DNA from: Orbilia blumenaviensis
Taxonomy: Eukaryota > Ascomycota > Orbiliomycetes > Orbiliales > Orbiliaceae
Assembly: GCA_036872755.1 (NCBI GenBank)
Contig: JAVHNS010000018.1
Location: 1-64,000, forward strand
DNA: 64,000 bases
Direction of reading: 5' to 3'
The notes under the pieces are model-generated. The model was not told the origin of the DNA and did no database searches. It saw nothing but the letters and a program-made list of their open reading frames with translations. The first letter of the stretch is position 1, and every line of letters starts with the position of its first letter. A program made the position numbers and the translations under genes. This document shows, piece by piece, positions 23,366 through 34,239 of the stretch.

Positions 23366-23619
23366 TAGGCATCCGGGTGACAAAATAAACCGAACAACCC
23401 ATCAGCGAAACCACATCAGAACTTTGACCTGAATATTTTCAAACCCCCGTAACTTCATCAATCAAAATAAATGTTTTAACTTCCAAAATACTTCGTATGA
23501 GCTAAATATTCTTACAGTACTAATCAGCTCTCAATTTTGTTGATGTTTGACACCAAATTTGCGGTAGGAAATAGCCCAATATTTTGGGGTTGTTCGGTTT
23601 TTTTTGTCCCAGGTGCTAG
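23366..23619. mobile_element. MITE-like element, about 250 bp
   Basis: Terminal inverted repeats of about 34 bp bound an AT-rich, non-coding interior. The left end reads CTAGGCATCCGGG, then GACAAAATAAACCGAACAAC. The right end, read on the opposite strand, is CTAGCACCTGGG, then ACAAAAAAAACCGAACAAC. The inner 20 bases differ at only one or two positions. Size, AT content and lack of an open frame fit a non-autonomous DNA transposon. I could not fix a target-site duplication; flanking TA is possible. Confidence 0.7.
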
Positions 23620-26088
23620 GGAACAAAGGTGCCTGAACAACTCGCCGAACAACTAACTAGATCGGAGTTGTATAGGCTAGGCAGGCTTGCAGTGTAACCG
23701 AACCATGCCTCACAGCCGTTTTGGGCATCGCGTTTGGGGTTAATCCTCGCGGATGGGTCGTTTATGTTAGATTGGTCTCGTTTGGTCTCGTTGGTCTCGT
23801 TGGCGTTAGACGACAGGTATATAACAGAACGCAGACTACGTATTCAACACATTTTCCGGGTCAATTTTGGGCTGAAAGGTCTACCCCAAACCCTAACTAG
23901 TTAGGACGTTAACAACTGGGACGGCTTCGCCGTGCTTAAACCCGACTGAGTACAATCAGGCCTGTCTGGAGACATTATTTGCCAGAACGCCAAGGAACAA
24001 CACATTCCTTTTTTGACCTCCACCAGCACTGTTTTGGTGTAGGGTGGTACGGGCACAGAGTTACTTAGCACCTGACTTATATAATTATCAGTCGGGCACT
24101 ATCCTGGTGAAAGAAATTGGGCATCTAGTTCAAACTCTCAGTAACTTGAAAGTATTTTCATAATTAGTGGAATGGCTTCTCACTGGACTGGCTGACATTC
24201 TTTGCACCACCGATTTGCCGTAATCTATTTTATATCAAGAACGATCGTTCGACTCCTAACCAACGGCACACCTATTCCCAAAACTTAGTCATGTGATTGA
24301 TGTAGCTACCACGAACATATGAATCATTCGCGAATGAAGCAACATTTCCTCAAGAAGAAGGCATCTGAGAAGTGAATTATGTCATCAGAATATTATCATT
24401 TTCTGATTAAGCTTTCGAAAGAAAATACTGTGGCTGCAATAGAAATGAGAATGGGTTATGCAGGATGATTGATGAAGTGAGCTGCAGTTCGGGCAAAGCT
24501 CGATCCCACGATAACAGTTTTCTGCATATGAAAGGTCGGGGCAAGACAAACACAGACCAATAATAATTTTGTCGGTCTCAAGACCCAAAACGTGCTCTCG
24601 ATAACCAATAGAATAAAAAGAGCTGAAACCTATCCGCAACTTTGCTTGGTTGATAGCAGTCCCATTGAGAGTCATTTGCCATGAAGGTCTTGGCGTCAGA
24701 TTTAGTAGAGGTGGGGTCAGCGGGGAAAAAAAAGGATTTTGAGAGGTGTTAATCTTCACTAGTCTAAGTTGAGGCCCTAAGCCTTACCTCTTTAGGTTTC
24801 CTCAAAAGTAAAGGCGTTTTTCGAGAGCCATGGAAGTGGAGTCTGGCGAAAGTAGCAGGGGGGCTTCCCAATGATTTGAACGATCTTAATCAGAGGTTTT
24901 CAGGTATATCAATATCCAATGACGATGTGCCGGGCGAGCGCAAGAGAGGGAAATATTTTTTACAGCTATTGATGCAGAGCTTCTTTTGAGACTCGGAGAT
25001 AGCAACTCGCTTCATATGTGGCAGAGATCGGTGGTATTTTTTGAACCGAATAACCCTCCGCCGACCAGTATTACGAACTTTAAGAAGGTAAAGTAAAATT
25101 CCTATTCACCATGTTTAGTCTACAATTAAGTCCGTTTATGATATAAGTCATATTAAGTCAGCGAAATTTCCGACCAGCTTGATATATTATATCTAATGTG
25201 TGGTTGGTTCCTCTGTAAATATTATATCAAGATGTGAACTTTTGTCGACAGCGTGGGGTAAATCAGGATAGCGGAGTAAATTACGATCTTAGTAGTTTGG
25301 ACAAAGTTAGTCCGGATAGCTCGAGAGTTTATTCAAAGAGCAGAGTGCTTTTATGTCCTTTGGACTTTGCGAGAGGGAATGTCTTAAAGTCGTTTTTAGT
25401 GCATATGTTTGGGTAGCGCAGGGCATCACAACAAGATAGCCTAGTTTGATATATTGTAAGGATAGTAGTTTAAGTTACCACATTATGTTCTGTAGTTACT
25501 TCCTAGATTGCTGACGTTGTAGCTGTTATGTTAACTTGCCTAGTCTTAGCCCATAAATTCACATAGGAAAGTTGTAAAACCCCAGCGTTGAAATTGTTGC
25601 ATTTCCCGATGGAGAACTTCTCCACTACCCATAACGCAAGTCAGCGTGTACTGGTACAGCCGCGCCCATACAAAAAGTCGTAGAGGATCCGTGCTAGTAC
25701 GTACCGCACAAGGCTTCAACGAATCAATGTGTATCAGGATGAGAGAGCTGAGCGGGGTATTTATAGTCAGGAACACGTACGCGATCGCTATTTAGCATGT
25801 CGTTGGCCTCTCTTACAACCAAATCGCACATCTTCAGAAGCCCACGCGCGTCTTCTAGCTTTAATACTTGATCCCTTTTTCTTGCGTCAACTCGGAAGTT
25901 TCGACGTCTGAATCCTCCGAACTCGAAGCCTAAATTGATCCCTAACTAGCACCCCAACGCCCTTGGACTCCTCTAACGCCAGCGCCCGTCTTGGTAAGCC
26001 CCGTGGCCATAAATCGTCAACTCAGGAGACGTGACGTTGGCTGCGTATCCGGCTAGCGAGTACCAAAAAATCCATTCAAATTGATGCG
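23620..26088. other. Intergenic, no convincing gene
   Basis: Unique sequence with open fragments of at most 124 codons. A fragment near 24990-25095 (LLLRLGDSNSLHMWQRSVV in one frame) might be decayed coding sequence, but I cannot assign it. This gap separates the PNP-like effector candidate from its putative receptor. Confidence 0.45.
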
Positions 26089-29000
26089 ATGGATCCGACA
26101 TCCAGTGCTTTCCACAACCCAGAATGTAACATAGGCGTCCAAGCAGCGTCGATAACAAATACTGGGTAGGTTGCCGCCGACTAGATGCTCCACCGGTTAT
26201 TGCTTGCTCGCCGTTCTAGCCATGGCCTGCGCGAACTGAAGTACGCTAACTTCGAACTAGTGTTATTAATGTCAATACCGCCAACAAGGGTATGTATGCG
26301 GAACCCGCGTTTCATGGATCGGAGGCTTTGAAGCGAGCTTTCGAATGGATAGAAGATTTCTGAGCGGCAAGCTGATTTCATAAAAGGCACAAAAACAGTT
26401 AGGCTCAAACTTACACCAAAAGATGTCCTTAGTATCTTGCGCAAAGCACTAGCCGAGAAGGACGAAAAGGATCGAAACCCGGATCGAGTCCCCGGAACAT
26501 GCGAATGGTTTACAACTCACAAAGCGTTTAAGGACTGGGAAGCTAGTCCATTGTCGAAAATACTTTGGGTGTCAGCAGATCCTGGGAGCGGAAAATCAGT
26601 CCTCGCAAAATATTTAGTTGACTACGTTCTTAAGGGCCCGAGAACTATCTGCTATTTCTTTTTCAAAAACGATTTCGAGGGGCAAGACAGGGCTATAACC
26701 GCGTTAAGCTGTATTCTATTTCAACTTTTTGACGAAAAGCGAAAATCACTATCAAAGGAAATTATTGAGAGGTTTGAAATCGCAGGAGAGGGCTTTTCGA
26801 GCTCGTTTAAGGAGTTGTGGTCTGCCTTGATTACCGCTACGAAAATCAACGATACCAATACTGGCGAAATCGTTTGCGTCCTTGACGCACTCGACGAATG
26901 CAACAATGATGACAGATCTCTTCTTATCGGAAAACTAGGGGAGTTCTGCAAGAGCGAGAACAAATCGAATTTAAAATTTCTGATAACAAGTCGCCCAATT
27001 TCTAAAATCCGGAATGAATTTTACGAGAGTCAGCCCTCACAGTTATCTCTCATCCATTTAAGTGGGGAAACTGAGGCTGAGGTGGAAAAAATCTCTCATG
27101 AAATTGGAATATTCATCAAAGCTAAAGTTAAGAGCATTAAGAAAAAATTTAGTCTTACAGATGAGATGGCAAATATTATGTTAAAGAGGCTTACAGTGGT
27201 CCCCAACAGAACATATCTCTGGGTACACCTTACTCTCAATCTAGTGGAAAACAGTCTAGGCAGAGAAATCAACATCAACAAGGACGTAATAGTAGACATT
27301 ATTTCCTCTCTCCCAGCTACGGTTGATGAAGCTTACGAGAGAATTCTGTCTACAAATATTGATATTGAGAAGACGAGGCTCTTGCTAAAAATTTTGGTTG
27401 CTGCAGCGCGGCCTCTACGTCTACGCGAGATAAGTCTGGTCATGCAACTGGCCGTTGAGGATCTTTGTTCTTACCAGGGACTCGACATCAATTCTGAACA
27501 GTCGAAAGGTGTGGAGCAGCGGATCAGCAATTATCTTCGAAACCTCTGTGGTCTCTTCGTTGTGGTTGTACAATCAACTGTTTATTTTATCCATCAAACC
27601 GCCAAAGAATTTTTGGTCGCAGATGAAAGGGGAGAGGCTCATGAGCCCGTTATTCAAGGCTTGCAGTGGAGAAATTCGCTTCGAGTGTCTGATTGCCAAA
27701 AAGTTCTATTCCGAGCTTGCTTTCGACATCTTTTCTTCGCTGAGTTTGAATCTGATCCGCTTCCTGCAGACGGAGTCTCCCAATACACCGAAAAGTATGT
27801 CCTCCTCAACTACTCTGCTAACCATTGGACAACCCATCTCAGGAACGCTCAAATGAAGCTTCAGGGGGAAGACGTCCAGAAAGCACTCAGTTTGTGCGAC
27901 ACAAACTTAAATCGGTGCCTCACTTGGTTCAGAGTATACTGGACTAGTACGGGCAGCAAATTCCCCGAGGGCATCACTCCGCTAATCCTAGCATCTTATT
28001 GTGGGCTAGGAGAAGTTGTAAGGATCCAACTCGGCTCGTGGCCAGCCGACAAAATTGGAATTAATGCTACTGATGGCACGTACAGACGTTCTGCGTTATC
28101 CTGGGCGGCAGAAAGAGGGTATGATGGTATCGTAAGCGATATTTTAGAGATCCCCATCTGGAGAATGATTCCCTCCTGTCTCGTAGCATACCTTCCCTCT
28201 ATTTTTCGGAGGGAGGCTGAGGTCAACGCTCAGGATAGATATATGCGAACCCCGTTAACTTATGCCGTCTGGGGCGGGCATATTCCTATTATCAAGGCAC
28301 TAGTTGGGGCAGGGGCCCAGGTAGACCTACAGGATGATATTAAGGGAACTCCATTGTCCTACGCTGTATGTAGCGGCCGCGGCGACGTTATAAAGCTCTT
28401 GAAAAGGGATGGTCAGGTTAGCATCAACAGTGATGTAGCTGTGGAACTATTATTTTCGGCTGTGGGGCAAGGTCGTGATGACGTTATCGAGTATCTACTG
28501 GAAACGGCGGGCGTTAACCCGAACCAGACCGGCAGAGACGGCATGACAGCGCTATCCAAGAGTGCGGGCGAAGGAAATTACGAAACGTGTAAGGTGCTGA
28601 TAAGACACGGCGCGGCCGTCGAAGCGAAAGATACGAAGGGAAAGACGGCGATTATGCACTCTGTGCTAAGCGGGAGTATAAGAACGGTCCGGTTATTCTT
28701 GAAAAGCGGTGCGAACGTTGAAGAAAACTTCCCTAGCGGCGAGACATTGCTGGAGAGTGCTTGGAACAAGGGATACGATGAAGTGATTTGGGCTCTTATC
28801 CAAGCTGGCGCAAACGTTGAATCAGGATTCCATGGGGGGCAGACACCATTGGTCCGTGCCGTGAAACGAGGATCTGCAGAATTGGCTGAGGCACTTGTGC
28901 GACGCGGCGCAAATGTTGAAGCGAAGGATGAATACGGCGAAACACCATTGATAAATGCTGTTCGGAAAGGAAACATTAGTATCATCCAACTTCTATTAAA

Positions 29001-30591
29001 GAATGGTGCAAATGCAAACGCGGCGACTAATAAGAGTCAGACGCCGCTGATAAATGCTGTTCGGGGGGGAAACATTAGTATCATCCGACTTTTATTAAAG
29101 AATGGTGCAAATGCAAACGCGGCGACTAATGAGGGTCAGACGCCGCTGATAGATGCTGTTCAGGGAGGAAACATTAGTATCATCCGACTTTTATTAAAGA
29201 ATGGTGCAAATGCAAACGCGGCGACTAATGAGGGTCAGACGCCACTGATAGATGCTGTTCGGGGAGGAAACATTGGTATCGTCCGACTTCTATTAAAGAA
29301 TGGTGCAAATGCAAACGTGGCGACTAATGAGGGTCAGACGCCATTGATGGATGCTGTTCGGGGAATAAAGATTGGTATCGTCCAGTTGCTACTAGAAAAT
29401 GGTGCAAATACAAATACGACGACTAGTGATGGTTGGACGCCATTGATGGATGCTATTGAGGGGACAAAGATTAGTATCGTCCGGATGCTATTAGCGAATG
29501 GTGCAAATGTGAACGCGATGGATAGTGAGGGTTGGACGCCATTGTTGAATGCTGCTAAGAAGGGAAACACTCTTACCGTCCGGCTACTGTTGACGAACGG
29601 TGCAAATACCAGAGCAATCGATACCAAGGGCTACACACCGCTTATCTACGCCGCACGCCAGCAAAACGCCGCTGTTATCCGGCTGCTGTTGGACAGTGGC
29701 GCAGATGTGAACGCGGCTGATGCCCAGAACAATACGGCCTTGCACTACACTGTGAACTACGATGCCAAGAGCGATACGGCCCCACAATACACCATGAGCT
29801 ACTATGCTAAGAAATACGGCAGCTGGGAGAGCATTTCTAGGCAGCTGCTGGATAGCGGAGCCAGTACCGAAGCAACCAACAATATGCACCAAACACCGCT
29901 CTTCCGTACCTTCGATTGTAAATGCCTGTTGTTGTTGATGGACAGAGGGGCGGATATCGACAAAACAGACTTCACTGGCTGTACGCCATTGTTCTATCAG
30001 CTGGATCTGTGGCAGGACCATGAGTGGGAACGACGAATCAAGGCCCTAGTAGATAGGGGCGCAGATATAAAAACAAGATTGATAGATGGCAAACAGCGTT
30101 CGTTGCTGTATGAGGCCATCTGTCTAAACCTGCCAGACCTTGTCCAAGTCCTGTTGGATAGGGGAGCGGATATCGAAGAAAGGAAGCCACTGGGCTTAAC
30201 CCCGTTGTTTTACGCTATATTAAAAGCAAAACCGGAATACGATTCGGGACTCGGAATCGTAAAACAGCTTCTTGAAAGAGGTGCAAAGCGGGTGGTAGAA
30301 GATGTGTGTGTTGAGGGCCAGACAGTCAAGCTATTGGATCCATTTGTGAAAGCGGTGCAAGAGAGGTCTCAGAACCAAAATATGGTGCAAGAGTTCGATA
30401 GTGAATTCCTAAGCTACAACGCGCAATCATGCCACGGCTTGCCTGAAACAGGTATAATCATGGGACTTGACACATGCGACAATATTGAGGTGCGAGCTCA
30501 CCCAGATGGACGGTGGGTCGCAAGCCGTCTTGATATTTTCACCAACAACAATAACATAAATACTATTTGGTTTGAAGACTTATATATGTAA
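26089..30591 (+). CDS. NACHT-ankyrin STAND receptor with probable N-terminal amyloid-type motif
   Basis: The large exon (26353-30591) is certain: NACHT with Walker A ADPGSGKS and Walker B VCVLDALDECN, a helical region ending in VYFIHQTAKEFL, and about 20 ankyrin repeats to the C-terminus. It is open upstream to a TAG at 26350-26352 and has no ATG near its start, so a 5' exon is needed. My model joins 26089-26165, 26220-26289 and 26353-30591 (frame kept; GTAGGT and GTATGT donors), giving 1461 aa. Exon 1 begins MDPTSSAFHNPEC, then NIGVQAASITNTG, which shares I-G-Q-A-N-T-G spacing with the C-terminal motif of the PNP-like gene at 19951. NLRs that talk to effectors through amyloid motifs carry them exactly here, ahead of NACHT. 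Exon 2 is the weakest part. Ankyrin units near 28990-29350 are almost identical copies. Confidence 0.8.
28980..29600 (+). repeat. 99-bp tandem repeat encoding ankyrin units (amyloid-motif receptor)
   Basis: AATGGTGCAAATGCAAACG recurs every 99 bp from about 29000, with the first four units differing at few bases and later ones more diverged. Each unit encodes one 33-residue ankyrin repeat of the type GQTPLIDAVRGGNISIIRL. Confidence 0.9.
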
Positions 30592-31166
30592 ATAAAGTAG
30601 TTTTCATGAATTAAAACCTAATCATCTATAGGATGGTCCCCCAAATCAGATCTCTCGCCGACCGATATCAATGCGACATGAACCTCAGCGAAAAGACTTA
30701 CTACTTCAGAACGTTTGTTTCTGCATTATCGGTCTTAGTTCAAAATGAACCCCCTACGGAGACGAGGCTGTGGTTAATATATACAACAGCACTTCGCCGA
30801 GCGGTGGGCCGTATCCCGGCCAGGATATACGAATGCATTGGCATACTGAATCGTTCTTGGCGCTGGAGACCTCGGATTGTTTTGTCGCAGCTCCCACATA
30901 AGGACTCAAAACCACTATGGGCGCCAAATATAAGGCCTGGATTGCGAAATATATAAACAAGATATAAATAAGATATAAATGAAGTATATTTTAATCCTCA
31001 AAAATATATAAAAGAAAAGTAACTGAGATATAGAAAAAACGTAAAAAGGTATATTAAAGAGCACAGATTTTCAAAGGCAATCAAGAAACCTGCTTGAAAA
31101 CCTACCACCACCACCCCAAACTACTGCTAGTTAGCAGGCCACCTACCTACTCGGCTAGAGTAAATG
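30592..31166. other. Intergenic; 107-codon frame not supported
   Basis: A plus-strand frame 30633-30956 (MVPQIRSLADRYQ start) follows the receptor closely but has no recognisable domain. The remainder is AT-rich, consistent with 3' untranslated and intergenic sequence. Confidence 0.4.
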
Positions 31167-31922
31167 TCAGACGGCCGCAACCTGCGAGTCTTTGATAAAG
31201 GTATATATCATCGGATCTGGTAATTTGCTAACATACTCGCAATCTAGATAACCCCCATCAAATAATGTACCGAGTAACAACCATAGGATACAAGACTCGA
31301 TATGATTTCTTTCAAGATGATCCTCACACTTCTCGTCGTCCTTCATGATCTCTCTAAACACTGGAGAGTTATGGTATAAAGCCTCCCAGATCAAATACAC
31401 CTTGTAGGAACAATATCGGGCGGCGGCGAATTCGCTACGCCAAGAAGCGTGTGAAGGAATCTGTTTCTGCCATGAGGAGGTCTTATCAAGGCCAGCAGAG
31501 CTCTCGTCAGGCTTCTTTATATCATCTATACTCATGTAGAGGGCAAACATCTTTTCTCGATTTCTCCCAAGTATTTGGTCGTAGGAGAACCGAGCGCACT
31601 TCTTTTCAAATATGAGGGTTCCAAGGGCAGTGAACGGGATTTTTGCCCTTTGGAACTCCTGTATGAAGGTTGATGCAACGGAAGGCGAGCTGTAGCGTTT
31701 CGACCGTGATTTTGTATTGTGTAAATTTGGTTCGTATTCCGTGGCCTGGCGTGAGGCTGCGTACAGTGCACCGGAAAGGCCTCGAAAGCTTGATGTGGCG
31801 CCTCCAGCCAACAATGTGTTTGTGCAAGATTTTGCGTTGAGTATCCGCCATTGCAAACTAACTGGCATTTTAAGCACAAGACTGGACATTGTACTTGAGC
31901 GAATGAAGGTTCCAAATGACAT
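31167..31922 (-). CDS. Hypothetical protein, 251 aa
   Basis: Single open frame from the ATG at 31922. The first 45 residues are Ser/Leu-rich and moderately hydrophobic; a basic segment (KSRSKRYSSPS) follows; the C-terminal half is helical and rich in charged and aromatic residues (YCSYKVYLIWEALYHNSPVF, ESCILWLLLGTLFDGGYLD). I recognise no family and see no catalytic motif. The length, balanced composition and stable C-terminal half suggest a real gene, possibly restricted to this fungal group. Other minus-strand frames over 31532-32125 overlap it and look like shadows. Confidence 0.5.
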   Translation of the reverse strand: MSFGTFIRSSTMSSLVLKMPVSLQWRILNAKSCTNTLLAGGATSSFRGLSGALYAASRQATEYEPNLHNTKSRSKRYSSPSVASTFIQEFQRAKIPFTALGTLIFEKKCARFSYDQILGRNREKMFALYMSIDDIKKPDESSAGLDKTSSWQKQIPSHASWRSEFAAARYCSYKVYLIWEALYHNSPVFREIMKDDEKCEDHLERNHIESCILWLLLGTLFDGGYLDCEYVSKLPDPMIYTFIKDSQVAAV

Positions 31923-32917
31923 TTTGAACGGTACCAAGTCGGTGAGCGAGTAAGGGGGTGTGTATGTGTCCGAGAGGATGGCTGAGGTCGGAGTAGAGAC
32001 GCCGAAGTTTTGAGGTAGTTGCAGCAGAACTTAAACACGCAGTCTAATAGTAATAACCACGTGATATGTCCGCTAGGGGGGTCGGTGTGTGGAATGGTGA
32101 GTGTGACAACACAACCCGATCGCAAAATTCAACACACCCGAAGTCTTGTTGTTGCAGTCTTGTAACCAGACTTTTGCTGAATACCCAGCTAGGGCAGTGG
32201 TGGGCACCGATTTGGGTAGCTGGGCAGGCTGGCAGAAACCAACCGACCCCTGCCCCATAATTATTTTGGGCATTTTCGGTTTGGGGTACATCTTGTGGAT
32301 AGGTTGAAGATGTTATATATTAACTAACCTGTCTACAAGGTCAACTAGTTTGAGTTTAGAACATCTTGGCGGCTTTGAGTGCATATTCTAGACAGGCCAC
32401 ATTTGATAATCTATTGTCATACTGTTGTTTTATGGGCAAGGCGCCCAAAACTCAGTTTGTTAAGGCGCTCAGGCCCTTGACCATGAATTCGACCATTGAT
32501 AGTAGTGGGCAAAAAATAAAAAAATTATGTAATTCCCTTGACCCCTGCAAAATAAGTGTAAATAGTCGCGGCATTAAGGCTAACAGGAGGCCCACATGCG
32601 GTGGTTTGCGCTGTTTCACTCGCTAAGCACTCGAAAGTGAGGTTGTGATTGGTGTTGACGAGTAGTTAACGTTAAGCGGCACACATCGTGGATAATTTTT
32701 CATTGAGGAGCATATTGTTAGTGTTTGTTGGATATATTTTGGCTGGAGGCATCGTCGGTAAATATAAGGTGCTACTGGTATAAGACATGACAGAAATCGA
32801 ATTCACAACAAGCGGTCTTACAATTTCAAGGTTCCCTAATAGAAACGAAACACCGATACATATTTTTTGAAAAGTACAAAAGCTCTTTTCACTTTCCATA
32901 GAAGTCAAAAGCCCAGC
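31923..32917. other. Intergenic with a dispersed repeat copy
   Basis: Contains the first copy of a dispersed element (32061-32215, listed separately). No convincing gene in the remainder. Confidence 0.5.
32061..32215. repeat. Dispersed repeat, copy 1
   Basis: The core GTGACAACACAACCCGATC..AACACAC..GAAGT..TTGTTGTTGCAG is shared with 39193-39415. Both copies have GATATGTCCGCT upstream and end near a GGGCACC. No open frame; probably a remnant of a small transposon or retroelement end. Confidence 0.7.
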
Positions 32918-33472
32918 ATGGTCTCTAATTGCGCAGCTAGTTACCATATTCTATTCCTTTTGTTGACACGAGTTATGGCATTTGAATTATTTCCTCGCCA
33001 TGGCGACACACAAGGCACTGGTCACGGCCATTCAATGTCACACGGTGCTTTCAACTTCACTCCTTCAGGGATCGCATGGCCGACCTGCCCCCGACAATGT
33101 TGCAACGCCTTCTTCGATTACTTCCCGGAACCCGTCAATCATCCCCTCTGCGTCAGCCCAGATTTCTACGTCAATGTTACTCAGTGCGTTGCAAATAACT
33201 GCACAGAGTATGAGCAAGGCGCGTTTGCTGTTGTCGCCGAGATCGAGTGTCCCCAAGACCCCGACTACCAGGCCATAAATGTTAGACAGGCTATTGAACG
33301 TGTTGGCGGCAACCCACAAGTTTGCATGGGGGTTGAGAACCGAACTATTTCCTGCCAGAATGGGACAGCAGGAGCGTCTTCCTCAGCGGTCGGCCTCAAA
33401 TTATCTGGTTTTGGCATTAGTTGGATCGGAACTACTCTCTTAGTAGGTTGGATTTTTGCGGTAGTTCTATAG
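32918..33472 (+). CDS. Secreted Cys-rich, CFEM-like GPI-anchored protein
   Basis: Single exon, 184 aa. The N-terminus is a signal peptide (MVSNCAASYHILFLLLTRVMA). The mature protein opens with a His-rich stretch (HGHSMSHG), then nine cysteines in a CFEM-like arrangement (WPTCPRQCC, HPLCVSPD, TQCVANNC, AEIEC, QVCMG, ISCQNG). An Asp follows the fourth cysteine, as in the haem-binding loop of CFEM proteins. The C-terminus has small residues (NGTAGASSSAVG) followed by a hydrophobic tail, which is the signature of GPI attachment. CFEM proteins act at the fungal surface in haem/iron uptake, adhesion or host interaction. Spacing does not match the consensus exactly, so the family call is tentative. 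Confidence 0.72.
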   Translation: MVSNCAASYHILFLLLTRVMAFELFPRHGDTQGTGHGHSMSHGAFNFTPSGIAWPTCPRQCCNAFFDYFPEPVNHPLCVSPDFYVNVTQCVANNCTEYEQGAFAVVAEIECPQDPDYQAINVRQAIERVGGNPQVCMGVENRTISCQNGTAGASSSAVGLKLSGFGISWIGTTLLVGWIFAVVL

Positions 33473-34239
33473 GTGTATCCTCGGATGTGTGTTTAAGCGA
33501 AGGAGCTAGTTAGGAGAGCTTGTGGAGCCCAACATTATATTGACAACACAATCAATTGAGCAGATGCGAAATGAGGAGTCCAAGCCCTGCTGGGAGAAGG
33601 CTTTTGGCGATAGGGTTCATCGGAGATAGATTACCACTATGTATTCATATATAATCTTAGATTATGAACTCTAGCAAGTTCTGGTAAAGTAGTAAGAAGG
33701 TTGTTTAATTCTAATATATATTAAAAATTACAAATAATATATAAATATTTATAGATAGGTCAGAGTTGCGCACCTAGTTGGGATGGCAGTGGACACCAAT
33801 TTGTGCACTAGTTATCTAGGTAATTTGGGCACTAATTGGGCAGGCGGCTGGCAGGGCAGCCAATTTGGCATCTCGAGTTGCCAGGGAATCTCGCGGCACG
33901 GTTAAAAAAGATTAGTTACTGGAGGAGGCAATAGCCGTTTTAGCTGTCCCTAATATACTGATTTAAGTTCATTTTTTTCCCCCTAAACCGTCTCGAGAAA
34001 CCAGCCGAAACATCGTACGGCACCCAGATACCTTTAAAAGCCGTCACCGCCACGAGAAAATGTACAGCCACGGTGTGGAAGTTTACATCAGGTAGCGGTC
34101 AGCTGATTAGCTGGCAGGCTGCCATGTGGCTTGCAGTTACTGCGATTAGTCACCACAAAATAAAACGAGTGGGGTTATGCGCCTAACCAATTTACCAAGC
34201 CTCAAACGAGAAACCCTTTGTTTTCGACTTCGACCAAAT
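33473..34239. other. Intergenic, no gene seen
   Basis: AT-rich 3' flank of the CFEM-like gene, then about 300 bp upstream of receptor 2. A segment near 33775-33870 with repeated GGGCA and CTGGCAG words resembles 32190-32240. An in-frame ATG at 34177 could extend the next gene by 21 codons. Confidence 0.5.

Noticed and set aside
26244..26350. Alternative frame NTANKGMYAEPAFHGSEALKRAFEW upstream of the NACHT exon
   Set aside because: It ends at a stop before the receptor frame and cannot be spliced in phase into it; kept as a caution about the 5' model, not as a gene.
28578..30021. Minus-strand frames of 97-145 codons across the ankyrin array
   Set aside because: Antisense shadows of a repetitive, highly constrained coding sequence.
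30633..30956. 107-codon frame after the amyloid-motif receptor
   Set aside because: No domain and no splice partner; cannot be separated from chance.
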